Assembly: GCF_000003815.2 (NCBI RefSeq)
Contig: NC_049981.1
Span: 21,664,091 to 21,728,090, forward strand
Length of the DNA: 64,000 bases
Direction of reading: 5' to 3'
DNA from: Branchiostoma floridae
Taxonomy: Eukaryota; Chordata; Leptocardii; Amphioxiformes; Branchiostomatidae
Each line of letters starts with the position of its first letter. Position 1 is the stretch's first letter. The notes under the pieces were generated by a model. It was not told the origin of the DNA and did not search any database. It was given only the letters and a program-made list of their open reading frames with translations. This document shows positions 21,800 through 33,239 of the stretch, piece after piece. Position numbers and translations under genes: made by a program.

Positions 21800-24120
21800 G
21801 ACTCGTTCTGCGTTCCCACACGTATCGTAATAACTTACTGACAGCTCTTTTGAGGAACGACATAATGAAGAATGCAACTGTCTTACCTACAAATAAATTC
21901 TGCATCCCATGAAGTCAATTAAACATTAGATATACCACAGGGTGTGTGTTTTGACATGTTGACACGGAATATTTGATACAAACGTCATACATACATAGTG
22001 ACGTACCTTTGCAAGCGTTAATGGACAGCGCTGACACTTGCAAAATGAAATTTATGAAACAAAAAGTTTATCACCTCCAGTAAAACATGTGATGGTGTTC
22101 GTCCATCGGGGTCAATGAGGATCTTGACTTCACCTCAGTCGCCCTTGTGAGTACGGGCGTGACTGGCCGAGTCATTTGCGTGCGTTAATTCCATTCTATT
22201 CATTGTTATACTGAGTAGATCATTTGCTGATTGGAAATGTTAACAAATAGCAGTGGACCAAGGCAACTGCTCTGGGATACACAGCATTTGCTAAAGCAGC
22301 AAAAACACGACAACTTTATTTCGACGATATGCCCTATAGGGACCCCTATAGTATCGTACAAGATGCACCTACATGCAAAAGTAGTAACGTGCCATAGCTC
22401 TTCTGGGAAGTATGTATAAATCACAACTCCTTATCACAGCATAATGCATATAGCTTGCAAAAGTAAAAATACCAGAGCTCTTCGCCCATCCCCTCAGACG
22501 GTACTTCATCTTGATTGATTCTAATGTTCAGAATTTCGGTTTATGCTTTGCAGAGAAATGTTCTTAATGATTTACAGAACGTAGAAACAAGATTTTTTTC
22601 TATCGTCTTTGTCATTCTGCTTATTGCAGGCAGTTTTAAATGTATTTTCTATTTGAGGCACAGAAAGCCAATCTATATTGATATAGGATAGTAACAAAGT
22701 CAAATTGTTGCTAGGGAAAGCTATATTTTTTGCTCTTTATGCAGTCTAATGATACGTGATTCGACTCCCAATCTTCATATTCATCACTACATAGAACAAT
22801 ATTTTGTACAATGCCATCGTTAATATTAACTGATTTATTATATATATATGTTGCAGAAACCTCATGCACACTTATCTTGTTTGTTTGTGAAGTATGTTTA
22901 TGTATATTTTTCCTGCCTGTCATGTTGTTTTGTAGTTAATGTTATATGTCTTAATGGTCGACTACATGAAGAATACTGCAATCTAACATTACATTACGAA
23001 GCTAATTGTGGGTCGTAATAAACTCAACTCAACTGCTGTGATGTTCTGGCTTGAATACGATAGTGTGTCGGTAAGCAGTATAATACAATAGATTCGTGTT
23101 GTTGCACGGGGTAGACGTTATCGTAAAGATGCAAGTTATGGTTTTTCTATGCCCATTATCCATTCCGTTGAATTCTACTCGAGTCGTCTCACAGAAAATA
23201 TAGCTGAAGCACTGCAATGCGTCCTGCAACTTTATGGATCTGTCGCATTATCTGCATCATCGCTAGAAACAAATGTACAGTATATAAAACATACAGTTTT
23301 GCTGTTGACTCTGTTGGTCGCAGCTGATTCTGCTACGTAACGAATCACTCTAAAGTGTGTATTTCTGCAGCTATCGTTTAGAAAAGAGGAAACTCATAAG
23401 GTATTCGTTTATTGTCACGTCATCTACTCGAAGAAAATCAATGACTCCGCACATATAGATATGCTAACACGTCCGATTCGGCATTTCTATATATATACGC
23501 CCAAGCCGCTTTCATGACAGCTCTACCCTTTCTCACCAAAGGTACCATGGAGAGTATTATTTTTCCATGTAATGATGTCGACAGGCAGGACGGTCCTATC
23601 GTTGAAATGATGAAAGGACACAACCCTGAGACGCTATACCTTCCGTATATTTTAATACTTTGAAGGTATCGAAGCGCGTCATTAAATAATATTGTTTGAG
23701 ACTTACCAAGATATTATTTTGTCACTACAGCTACAATTTACGATGCGATATTCAGATTGGGTTTGCGGACAAAATCAATATAAATGTACGTCTGTCTCCA
23801 AGGTAGCGCCCGGGACACGGCGCACAAATCGGCTTTAATTGTGCGAAAGGGGGCAACTTTACCATGGGTTTATATGTCTCTACACACATGTATAGAGAGG
23901 GGGGGACAGACTGACAGACAGAAGGGATAATGGGTTTATGTGGAGAGAATTAACAAATGATTTAAAAGGGTAAATACTGACATTCAAAAGATATCGATCG
24001 AAGATGAAGATGCAAAGCTTTGCATGATTATGTAATGATGATATCTGTACAATTAGAATGTAACTTTATAATGTCTGAACAATTAGTATGTAAGTTATTG
24101 ACAAAAATGGCCGTCTAAAG
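21800..24120. other. Intergenic stretch, repeat fragments only
   Basis: A probable LINE-like tail lies at about 22985-23036 (AATAAACTCAACTCAAC). Other frames are short and lack motifs. I see no gene I can support. Confidence 0.45.
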
Positions 24121-24148
24121 TCTCTAGACACACGGTATCCCGACGCAG

Positions 24149-24482
24149 TCTTGTTGCCAACTGCAATAAGCCCGGTGTGTGTCATCCCCCTGCCGAATAG
24201 ATCAATACATCACGACTGTGATGGTCCATACTTCCTCAGGGGCGTCATCATGTCCAACGTCATGATAGATCAGCAGATTCTCGCCATGGGATCTGGTATT
24301 TCACCACATCCCCATTACCATTTCTGTGGCGAGCCCTGCACATCACTAATTTATACATCTAACACGACCGAAGTGCTGTATCCCGTTTTGCACAAATATC
24401 CTGGCGCCATTAAGCCCATCGATCGTGGCCTGGAGGAACTGAGCATATTGTCCTTGTCCTGGCGCTCTCTGATGGCTGAAGG
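24149..24482 (+). CDS. Candidate exon, weak PAAR-like pattern
   Basis: An acceptor-like CCCGACGCAG precedes a frame with no stop for over 100 codons. It has coding-like third positions (GTC ATC ATG TCC AAC GTC ATG). The product has the order SNVMIDQQILA, GSGISPHPH, CGEPC, which loosely resembles the V-x-I-(N/D)-x-x-x-x-A ... G-D ... H-P-H layout of PAAR-type domains. I do not regard this as a domain assignment. The 3' part is cut by the MITE at 24484, and no partner exon is visible. It may be a gene relic or chance. Confidence 0.18.
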
Positions 24483-24483
24483 T

Positions 24484-24720
24484 GGACTCTCACTGTACTT
24501 GGGGCACCGGTGCGGCACTGCGGGGTTCGTAGATGACTCAACAAATTTCAGAGATAAAGAACGAATTTTCTTCCGTTTTGTGTATTTTGTTGTCTTCTAA
24601 GTCATACTTTTACGTATTACGCAATATCTAAATTATTAAACATCACCAAAATAACCAAACAGTGCCGCAGGGAACGAACCCCACAGTGCCGCACCGGTGC
24701 CCCAAGTGCAGAGAGAGTCC
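24484..24720. mobile_element. Foldback element, family C, 237 bp
   Basis: It has 47-bp terminal inverted repeats starting GGACTCTC, with three mismatches, and containing CTTGGGGCACCGGTGCGGCA. Flanking direct repeats of about 51 bp (24418-24468 and 24723-24773) are far longer than usual target duplications. A second copy, with a decayed left end, is at 49069-49306. Confidence 0.85.
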
Positions 24721-24805
24721 TGATCGATCGTGGCCTGGAGGAACCGAGCATATTGTCCCTGTCCCGCAGCTCTATAGCCTGCCGACCACAAAGAATGCGG
24801 TAATA

Positions 24806-25062
24806 CCCCCTTTCCACTAGGACGGCGCCCTCGCCGCGCTCGCTTTACGACCTAAGATTTGACAGATCGCCCAACGAATTGTATAGAAAAGAAACGAATA
24901 TTTTTACAGTTTCTATGTTTTGTTGTCTTCTCAGTCAATCTTGTACGGTTTGTAGGATATACACAGTGTGAAAATGAAGGTTACAAATATACATTTATAC
25001 ATATATATCCTATTTAGGTCGCAGTGAGAGCGCAGCGCGATCGCCGTGTAGTGGAAAGGGGC
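24806..25062. mobile_element. Foldback MITE, family G, 257 bp
   Basis: The terminal inverted repeats begin CCCCTTTCCACTA and run about 50 bases to ACGACCTAA / TTAGGTCG, both GC-rich (CGCGCTCGC against GAGAGCGCAGCGCG). The middle is AT-rich. No coding frame is present. The arms have diverged by several substitutions. Confidence 0.85.
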
Positions 25063-25428
25063 CCGAGCGTACTTAGGTAAATCTCCTTCCCTGGTGATTG
25101 ATGGCCAATTTGCCTCTAGCCACTTAACTTTCTGGCCGAGTTTTGCCTGTTACATGCCAGAGAGTGAGTCAATTTGTTCATTTGGGTATGTCGTCTGGGG
25201 CGTACATATTTGGAAGGTAACCAATTTTCCCACATTTGTTTTCAGATTGATACTGATCATCCGCTACGAGATTAGATCAAATGAATCTAGGTTTGGCTCT
25301 AAGCTCTTTAAAACGGCAATACCCATTACTTCTCTTTGCATACCATCTCTCCTATGTGCTTAAAAATGCATGTTCTCTATGTTCGAAAACTTTAGGCAGT
25401 AGAAGCCCATGCAGTGTGGAAGAACTTT
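25063..25428. other. Short intergenic stretch
   Basis: A frame at 25094-25363 has no recognisable motif. I see nothing else. Confidence 0.4.
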
Positions 25429-25636
25429 ACTCTCCAAGCAGAGCTTAGGCTCCGGCTTTTTTTTTGTACTTTTTTTTTTGTATTATCGGGATTTTTATTT
25501 TGTCATCATCATCTATTTTGTATTGTATCTTGTATTGTAGGTTTTTACAATACAAGATACAATAAAAAATAGAAAGCTTTAAGCCTGACTAAAAACCGTC
25601 AAAAAAGAGCCAGAGCCTAACCTCTGCCTGGAGAGT
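25429..25636. mobile_element. Foldback MITE, family E
   Basis: The ends are ACTCTCCAAGCAGAG and CTCTGCCTGGAGAGT. Inside are TTAGGCTCCGGCTTTTTT and AAAAAAGAGCCAGAGCCTAA. A nested palindrome lies near the centre (TATCTTGTATTGTA / TACAATACAAGATA). Similar 8-10 bp words (AGAACTTT, AGAACCTT) flank it and may be a target duplication. A partial relative with AGGTTAGGCTCCGGCTTC is at about 31960-31980. Confidence 0.82.
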
Positions 25637-26390
25637 AGAAGAACCTTACTGAGACGAGCATAGGGGCCAGTCCCTGTTCTAGGTACTCAAGCAGATAGGC
25701 ACTTATGATTCAGAGGAAACTGTGATCATTAACGCTCAAGCCACCCATAGCCACATTTGCCTGCGTGACATTTTGTATCAATTAACATGAATTATCAACA
25801 TTTTTCAACAGCGAACGCCGTCATCTGAACGTAACAATTTGCCCTGAGGTAAACCTATGCTTGTGATGGGACGATATTATGGGAGAAAATTAGAGTCGTT
25901 CTTCGTTCTCAGCTTTACAACTTTATCTTCTACTTATTTTTCCTCCTTCTGTCCTTGAAGACATTTCCAAAGAAGATAAATGCCACCGATCCGAAATGAA
26001 AATCAAGGATTTCATAAAGGATAAAACTCATCCTTAGCTTAGGTTTTATAGAGAGTGGGTGTGCATAGCTGTAGTTTTATCGGGAAAGTGAGTATTTTTA
26101 TCATCCCAATAATGGACTGAAAAGATATATGGCTCCTTGTTAGATTCCTTTGCGCAGAAAGCATTTCTCGTAAAAAGAACATCACATTTCTCCCTTTTAT
26201 GTAATCCTTAGCTTCTAGTCCCTGACGGTCCATGACAAAACTTCGTGTGATAAACTCCATCTTTGAGCATGTCCAGATCATAAAACTTCCTTAATGTCTT
26301 TAGGAACGATGCAACTTGAAATAGCACGCATTCTATTGGGAAGGTGCCGTGTTTTCCTTGTGCCTTTCTTCGGTGTGATACTCTCTGTAG

Positions 26391-26420
26391 GGGAGAGAGA
26401 CAGAGAGAGAGAGAGAGACA
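26391..26420 (+). repeat. GA microsatellite
   Basis: A run of GA dinucleotides with one C interruption. Confidence 0.85.
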
Positions 26421-26654
26421 TGCCAATTTCTTCCCACTCTGATGATACGTGAGATGAAGCCTGTATCTACTTCGTTTTGTAGATAATAGCCTGTAATGTT
26501 GGTATGTGATTGATGCGACTGGACCATCGAGCCACTGGAACACTCATATAGTAGTGGAGTGTGGGACGTGCTAAGTATTATAGATAATCTTACACAATGT
26601 AACTTGGCGGACAATCTTTCTGCGGAGCTCCAGGGATTTCAGCACCAGCCCAAG

Positions 26655-26985
26655 TTTTTCAGCGCCGTGGTAACTCAGCTAATGCAGTCATTGCATACAT
26701 AGTGGGTTGCTCTTCGTTGGTTCACCTGCACCCTACTCACCTGGTCCTTGGTACCGTTGTGGGGATCCTAGACACAGCACAGCTATAGTCTATGTATGGT
26801 CTTACAAGAGCTCTCCTTTGCCATGGTATTTGACTTGGCAGGGTCTCAGCATTCGTGATGATCTCTTCACCTTTGATGTTACCCTTTCTCTAGTGTGTCT
26901 GATCGACTATGTCAGGTCTGAGCCTATGTTAACACCAATGGATTTGCTGGTCCTTACCATGGTCAGAGTGTAGCCATGGAGAATA
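26655..26985 (+). mobile_element. Possible tRNA-headed SINE, diverged
   Basis: CGTGGTAACTCAGCTAATGC resembles a pol III A box context, and GGTTCACCTGC about 60 bases later resembles a B box. The body after it is unassigned. No second copy is in the window, so the call is weak. Confidence 0.25.
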
Positions 26986-26989
26986 TATA

Positions 26990-27599
26990 TGGAGTGTTAT
27001 CGGGTTTCTGGAGGATGGTACTGACACTTCACACTTTGATGGACACTACTCAACCTGCCCTTGCATGATACCAAATACTGTGTGATGTACCTTTAATGGC
27101 ACTACATTGTGACTGATGATGTACATTTTATATGTGAAAATATTTTTAAAAATGGCAAAAATGAAAAATATTTCCAAACTGTGATGCACAAAATTGAAAG
27201 AAGTACCTAATCATATGTTCCAGACTTATTCTATATATACCAAATTTTATTCCTTTGGCTGAAATACCATCGAAGGGCATTTATCTTTTAGTGATTGTAA
27301 CGCTTGGCTCCAACTTTAAAATATAGCATCGATGTCTGAGAAAAGTGGGCACTGACGCTGAGTTCTTTTTTACGAAGATTCATTTATAACATAAACTGAA
27401 ATGCTTGTTTCAGATATGACAAATCGGTTATAAAGACATTCCATTCCAAGTTGGTACATGCATGGTACTTTGCCATTCCTCTTTTGGAGTGCGTAAACGT
27501 AAGCTGTCTTTCCTCCGCGATTTTAGCAGAGACTATCAATAACCAGTAGCGCGAACTCAATTTAACAGTCTGTTTGATCGTTGGGGTACGACATCTGCA
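26990..27599. other. Intergenic stretch, nothing recognised
   Basis: AT-rich DNA without an exon or repeat that I can support. Confidence 0.45.
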
Positions 27600-28119
27600 T
27601 TCGAAAACGCCTCAAACCATTCCCTCGGGTCTCTCTCTGATAGAATACACAAGCGTGTGATAATCGTGTATGATTGGGTGGAGGTCTGGTCTGTTGCAGA
27701 AATCTCTTGTGATCTCTTTAGATGTCCGATTAATCGTGCTTAATCTCGGAAACAGTACCCACAATCTTGCGGCGAAATTACGTCTTAACAATACACTTTT
27801 AGATATGGCATTTCTCATTCAAATCCACCGAACCCTACTCAGACGATCTGTAATATACCAAGCAAGTTTGCCAGACCAGAGGGCGCCGAGGAATCCAATA
27901 AAAAAGCAACTCATGAAAGAGAACATCAACTATCTATGGCGTTAGGCGGGTTAGATAGAAAAGACAAAGCTATGTTTTTGAAAGTGAATCTTTTATCAAA
28001 AGACACGGACATGATGGCTTTACACGCCTTATGAACTGTATTTCTAATATTTTCTATAAGTTTGTCACCACCAGCGATCCGGCATTTTCTTTGATCACAG
28101 TTCCATGATATAACTCCAT

Positions 28120-28335
28120 CGTGGCACTGCCTTGGCATAACTGGTAGAGCGTTGGGCTTGGAGCCATGTTCGATACTCACCAAGCCCTCGACATTGCGCT
28201 CTTGGGAAAGGCACACCACTTTATTCCCTACACCCAGGTGTAAAATGGGTACCTGACTTCGGTTGGGGAGTTCTCTAGTACTCTATGTTGGGGGACCACT
28301 TTATCTATGTGACAATACTTTAGGCTTGGGACCAT
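28120..28335 (+). mobile_element. tRNA-derived SINE, family 1
   Basis: The A-box-like TTGGCATAACTGGTAGAGC and B-box-like GTTCGATACTC mark a tRNA-derived head. A body with TTGGGAAAGGCA and ACCCAGGTGTAAAATGGG follows. The copy at 55563-55700 shares all of these words. It is not a tRNA gene, because no cloverleaf with an acceptor stem can be formed. Confidence 0.75.
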
Positions 28336-28374
28336 TGCTAACAACGACACCTAGCTGCAGTGCAAAGTGATTCA

Positions 28375-28425
28375 ATCAGTATTGTCCTGAAGAAAGTGAC
28401 AGAGCGTCACCAAAGCTTTGACTGT
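28375..28425 (+). repeat. Family B fragment
   Basis: ATTGTCCTGAAGAAAGTGAC followed by AGAGCGTCACCAAAGCTTTG is a truncated family B core. Confidence 0.5.
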
Positions 28426-28751
28426 GCGATGTTATTTCTACCATATTTTGACAGAGCATCGCTATCACCCAGTGTAATAGAGAACGTACACTGTCGAGCA
28501 ATTCAGCCCCTAAAAGGCAGTGAATACATGGTTACGCTTTAGCATTGTTTTGTGTAAGAATTAGCCGTTGGAGTAATCCTCATAACCCAAATAGAATATT
28601 TCTGCACAAGACTCAGCAGTTCAGTAACCCATTACTATTGTACTCGTAACTACATTCAGGTGAGAAAGTAGGTGGGCAAACAATGCTTTACATCAATGAC
28701 ATTTCTGGAATGTATGGCATGTATTAGATACAAGTTTACAGATTTCAACTC

Positions 28752-28978
28752 GCGTTCAGCATTCTGTACGTGTTGACCTCCATACGTATGTTGCTGACAC
28801 CATCAGCACGGCACCAAGAATAGTGATGAGCATGCCGATTTCTTTCAACAAGATGAAGTGACCATAAACGTCCTCTTCTATCATGTGGATTGGTCTCTTT
28901 ATGCCTTATTAACCTTCCTATGGTGTGTGTCACCCCAACCTGAGACCCGGTCGACTCCCTTCGGCACAGGCTAATTTC
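28752..28978 (-). other. Highly conserved block in duplication, copy 1; possible membrane exon
   Basis: These 227 bases differ from 48446-48672 at only six positions, although the surrounding duplication is far more diverged. On the - strand one frame reads an acidic start (MIEEDVYGHF), then a hydrophobic helix of about 20 residues (LLK.IGMLITILGAVLMV) and a basic end (VWRSTRTEC) before a stop. It differs by two amino acids and one silent change between copies. A second frame stays open through the whole block but nearly all its differences are replacements. I cannot find a strong acceptor, so coding status is open. Confidence 0.35.
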
Positions 28979-29087
28979 AACGTTAGCAGGTTTGTTTCCT
29001 ATTTTACATACACTACTAGATTGTACCCATAAATCAAGAAAACATAAGTGTAGGTGTGAAATAGTAGACTTCAACAAAGTGTTTAAC

Positions 29088-29474
29088 TTTGCATGTTAAA
29101 AAAATGTATCCTATACAGTCGCAGCGTGTAGGATTGATACGGTTCTGTCAAAAACGATTTTGTTGTAAATTTTTTGCTGCGCCATGTAACGATGTATAAA
29201 AGAAAGCTTCTTTTAAGTCTCTAAGCCCTACACACAACCCCGGACCCGTGGTATGTGCCACGCTGTGGGCTATTGCTTACTTTGCATGTAAAAATGTATT
29301 TAATACAGTTGAAACGTGTAGCTGTAGGATAGATACGGTTCTTTCAAAAACGATTTTGTTGTAAATAGTTTTCTGCGCCATGTAACCATGTAAAAAAGGA
29401 AGCTTCTTTTAAGTCTCTAAGCCCTACCCATAACCCCGGACCGGTGGAATGCTCCACGCCGTAGGCTATTGCTG
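29088..29474 (+). repeat. Tandem duplication of a 193-bp unit
   Basis: The two units, starting near 29088 and 29281, share TACGGTTCT.TCAAAAACGA, TTTTGTTGTAAAT, CTGCGCCATGTAAC and TTCTTTTAAGTCTCTAAGCC. Part of the unit (AGAAAGCTTCTT, ATTG.T) also appears once at about 48710-48775 in duplication copy 2, so this doubling happened in copy 1 after the larger duplication. Confidence 0.8.
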
Positions 29475-30009
29475 CAGCACATAACAGAATTACTTCCAAG
29501 TACTGTCTTCTTGCAGGGAGACAATCCGCCTACGATGAGTATTAGCATATCAAGGTCATCACGATTTAACACCCCCTGGTTGACACTGTCATTAATGGCA
29601 GAACCAAATCCGCTGCTGACGTATCAAGGTGGAATTTAAGCCATGCTATAAACACCTGATGGGAATCTTTGGTGCTGCCTTCGGCAAACTGACGCACACA
29701 TCTCCAACATCCGCGGCACAATCCACCCTTATACATATTCTAACACTTAAACACCTCCCACGAAAATCCATCTGATAAGAATTACTTTGCTGTGTTTCAT
29801 GTCTTTCCAAGAGCGAATCAATTTTCTCTGCTAAACGTCAACACATCTAGGACGCTGGAAAGATCAGGTGTTCGCATTCAATTGTTGAGTAAACCTTGGT
29901 GATCAAAGAGGGATGGACAAGTTATCATGAAGACAGCTCAAATCTAGGGCATGACCTACTGTGTCTAATACACGGCTGTATGTTAAGCTGGGTGACAGAG
30001 AGATCCACC

Positions 30010-31078
30010 AACGGCTAATGCCTTGTAGTGGCAAAAAAATTTTGATGATAAATTAAGTCGTCTTAAAAGCTTGTCATATGTATTGGTTGTGTGCTCAATG
30101 AGCAATGGCGTCCTACCTTTCCTTGCAAACTTCATACTAAAGATCCCTTTTTATCATGCTGAAAACTTTCGAGGTGCATCTGAAGTTTAGAAATATCGAA
30201 CGGCATTCAAAGTATGCGGTATGACCGCATTCGACGGTATTCCGACATTATTCGAAACACTCTGATCTCATCCGATGGAGAACCGAAACGGCAAGCCACT
30301 TCATATCCTGCCAGAATGAGGCCAAAGGATATCTGGAATGCTGTGAGAATGTCTGGAATGCACTTACTACGTATACAAATATCCAGGGATAGACAAACAA
30401 GAAATCTTTTTAAAAAAGCTGTGCCTTGCCGCGTATTTTATGTTATTTTGGTAAGTTAGACTAGATTCTACGCTTAAAAATCCCGAGTTCCACATGTCGC
30501 CCCCCCTCCCCCCTCATTATCATAATTTATGTCAGATGAATTATTGGCACATTAAACAGGTTTTGTAAAACTTTTTGACCCACAATGAATATGCATTATT
30601 TTTTATTACAAACTAAGTTCCTTCTGATGCAATTTGTGATATATATTTATATAAACATGGTGAGTTAAAGCGTAGATTTATTACGCTGGACCACATACAG
30701 TAACATGCGTCTAGAAGAGCGTTTTAATACTCGCCTGGAATGTACCATTGTCTAACTAAGCCATGAAACTCGGCCGCGAGTGAGCGAGCGAGCGATTAGC
30801 CGCGAGCGAGCGTGGTCCAGTGGATTGGCTTACGTCCCTAATGTTTGTGAACCCTTAGGGGTCAACTACATATGAGTATGGTCATTGTATCGAATGGTCA
30901 TTACTAATTTTGAACTGTCACCTTCCAGCAAAAAGAAGGGCCTTTGGAAGGGGCTTTGGAAGGGCTGGGTTAACAGGTCCGTCCAACCATGGAAGAAAGC
31001 TGGCGTAAAGCCTTGCCTGGCGGCAAGGCAAAAAAGAGTTATTCTGACGGCATTCCGTCTCATTCCTTCTCGTGTGAA
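30010..31078. other. Non-coding stretch, nothing recognised
   Basis: It contains a GC-rich patch with GAGCGAGCGAGCG at 30780-30812 and the SINE-like word GTGGTCCAGTGGATTGGC. Open frames at 30885-31124 overlap on both strands. I see no gene. Confidence 0.4.
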
Positions 31079-31190
31079 CTAGTCTGGGTGCCATCTGGGT
31101 ACTACCTTGGATCCTCACGCTCATGCTCTGATTTTGTTCAGGTTAGCGAGTGTAAGTAGCCTTGGAGGTAATCGGATGGCACACAGGCTA
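31079..31190. repeat. Foldback MITE, about 110 bp
   Basis: TAGTCTGGGTGCCATC at the left and GATGGCACACAGGCTA at the right are the ends of imperfect inverted arms of about 38 bases (also TACTACCTTGG against CCTTGGAGGTA). There is no internal coding sequence. Confidence 0.72.
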
Positions 31191-31426
31191 TCATGAGACC
31201 ATCAGAAATACTGCGCTGTATGCACATCCCAGTTTATAGCGCCTTCTGCAATAGGACTGATAGAAAGTTACACCATATTTTCCCATTTTCGGTATGCTGA
31301 TCATTTTGCCGGAGGGTAACAAAATTTATTGTGTTTTGTCAAAAATCCAGCGAAAATCAATGCGCGCGTTGATGTCATCTAAGAAATTTGCCCGCTGTGG
31401 CCTTAAGATCGGATGTGTTGGCGCCA

Positions 31427-31625
31427 AAAGGCCGAGTGGCTTATAGTGCTAGTGGACACAGGATGGAGAGGTCACGCGGGTTCGATTCCCGGTATTCCTG
31501 GCTAGACGTCTTCTCCCTATCCCATGTACCCGGGAAAAGCGCTAAGGCCACACCAATTTCATTTGTTGCTTCTCGGATTCGCCTGTCCATTTTTTTTTTT
31601 TCATTTTCAAAAAAAAAAATTAATT
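31427..31625 (+). mobile_element. tRNA-derived SINE, family 2 (Ser/Leu-like head)
   Basis: AGGCCGAGTGGCTTATAGTG resembles the D-arm region of serine or leucine tRNAs (A box). GCGGGTTCGATTCCCGG is a near-perfect T-arm and B box. A body with AGGCCACACCAATTTCATT and a T-rich then A-rich end follows. The spacing and the missing acceptor stem rule out a functional tRNA. Confidence 0.72.
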
Positions 31626-33054
31626 CCTGAGAAAAAAATAATACAGGTTTTGGTATCACAAATCTGTAAATATTACTATTCAGAGCCATATACACATAAC
31701 TTCAGTCTCAAAACAATGTCTTTTATTCAGAACATTAGTAACAAATCAAAGGAAGGGTTCATTATATGAAACGTGCCATTAAATTCCCAGGCTGTTTTTT
31801 TGTGTGTGTTATCAAAGCCGTATATCTTCACCCCAGACCTTTTTAAAAAATATCATTTTTTGACCTGTCGGTCCATTTCTTTCTAAAAAAAATTCAAGAA
31901 GCCTCATCACGCCTTTCCTCCCTCCACTCGTTTGGGGAGGTAAAAGATGATGGGAGGCGCAGGTTAGGCTCCGGCTTCAAATATCATGCCCTAGATACAT
32001 TGGGTAACAGCCAACTGCCTCTATCTGCCCTAGAAAAGCCATGGGGGTACCTTTACTTTCCATTGTAAGGTCGGTCGATGGGCCCCTTCTACCATAACGC
32101 ATAGGTAACGCTCTGACGTGGATGAACAATGCCCGTAACCCTAACATCTGAACTTATATTTTGTGTAGGTTAGGAAACGACGTTGTCAGGCATGTATACC
32201 ACAGATTTCAAAATTTTATGACGGACAACTGTGTTGGTCAAGATAAACATAACAGGTACATGCTTTATGTGTGCAAGTATGTCTGACGGCACCCTTGAGT
32301 TGACCATATATTTTCAGGGATGTTCCATCACATGAGCAGAACAAGGTTATCATCACAGCATCTGATGTGCGTGCCTGGCATATACAATATATCTGTTTCC
32401 CTCAGGCACTGGAGTGCGTTATTCTGACAACTGTTGGCACCCTCATCCTTAAAGTCGAGATAAGTTCGCAGGAAGAATTATAACCTTTGAAAAAGAACCG
32501 TCACAAGAAGCAGCCGTGCAGCAATAAGATAACAAGCCTCACAGCCGTATCTTTTAATAGCAGCCCAGATTTACTACTGACGGCGTTATTTCTCGTGCGG
32601 GTTTACTCCTTTGATATAACGGTGCACATGGGACCCGCCCCCTCAGTGTAACTGCCTCAAGCTTAGGTTTTCTTAAGGCGATATGTGTACAATTACAGTG
32701 AGAAATCCACCCATGAGAAACGAGTGTAGTCCGTACAAATAACACGTGTGCTACATCTCAAGTCAAGTTCCCGACAAACTCTTGTAAACTGGATTGATCC
32801 AGATTAAAAATAGCCAGTTGTTATGGTTTGATATATCAGACACCGACTCCTGCAACGGCGTCAGACTCAGCTTTTCTTAAGGCGACATTTCTACAATTAC
32901 AGTCACAAGTCCACCCATGCGTGACGAGTGTAGTCACTAAATCCATACAAATAACACTTGTGCTACGTCTTAAGTGCAGTTCCCGACAAACTTTTGTAAA
33001 TTGGCTTGATCCAGACTCAAAATAGGTAGTTGTTATGGTTTGATGTAGAAAAGG

Positions 33055-33075
33055 ATGAGTGAGTGAGTGAGTGAG
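33055..33075 (+). repeat. GAGT microsatellite
   Basis: Five GAGT tetramers in a row. Confidence 0.85.
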
Positions 33076-33239
33076 ATGTAGACACCGACTGCTGCAAATT
33101 GAAAGCGGTGCAGCGAAAATGCGCGTTTAAAAACGTCAGTCAAGTCTAATTGGCCAAACGAGGTTTCTCTGGCGGACCAGATTTTAGCTAGCACGGTTAG
33201 GTTCTCTAATTGCTTTCTGCGAGTGAGTGATAACAACGT

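Noticed and set aside
22981-23040. CAACTCAACT run as a regulatory repeat
   Set aside because: It follows an AATAAA and fits a retrotransposon tail better. Too short to claim more.
24484-24600. C-terminal part of the 24 kb frame as coding
   Set aside because: From 24484 it runs into the inverted end of the family C element.
28141-28180. A tRNA gene near 28.14 kb, and similar ones at 31.43, 55.57 and 61.2 kb
   Set aside because: A and B boxes are present, but no acceptor stem or full cloverleaf can be drawn, and bodies typical of SINEs follow.
30885-31124. Overlapping 65-68 codon frames on both strands
   Set aside because: They include the G-rich GGAAGGG duplication and a foldback end. No motif or splice support.
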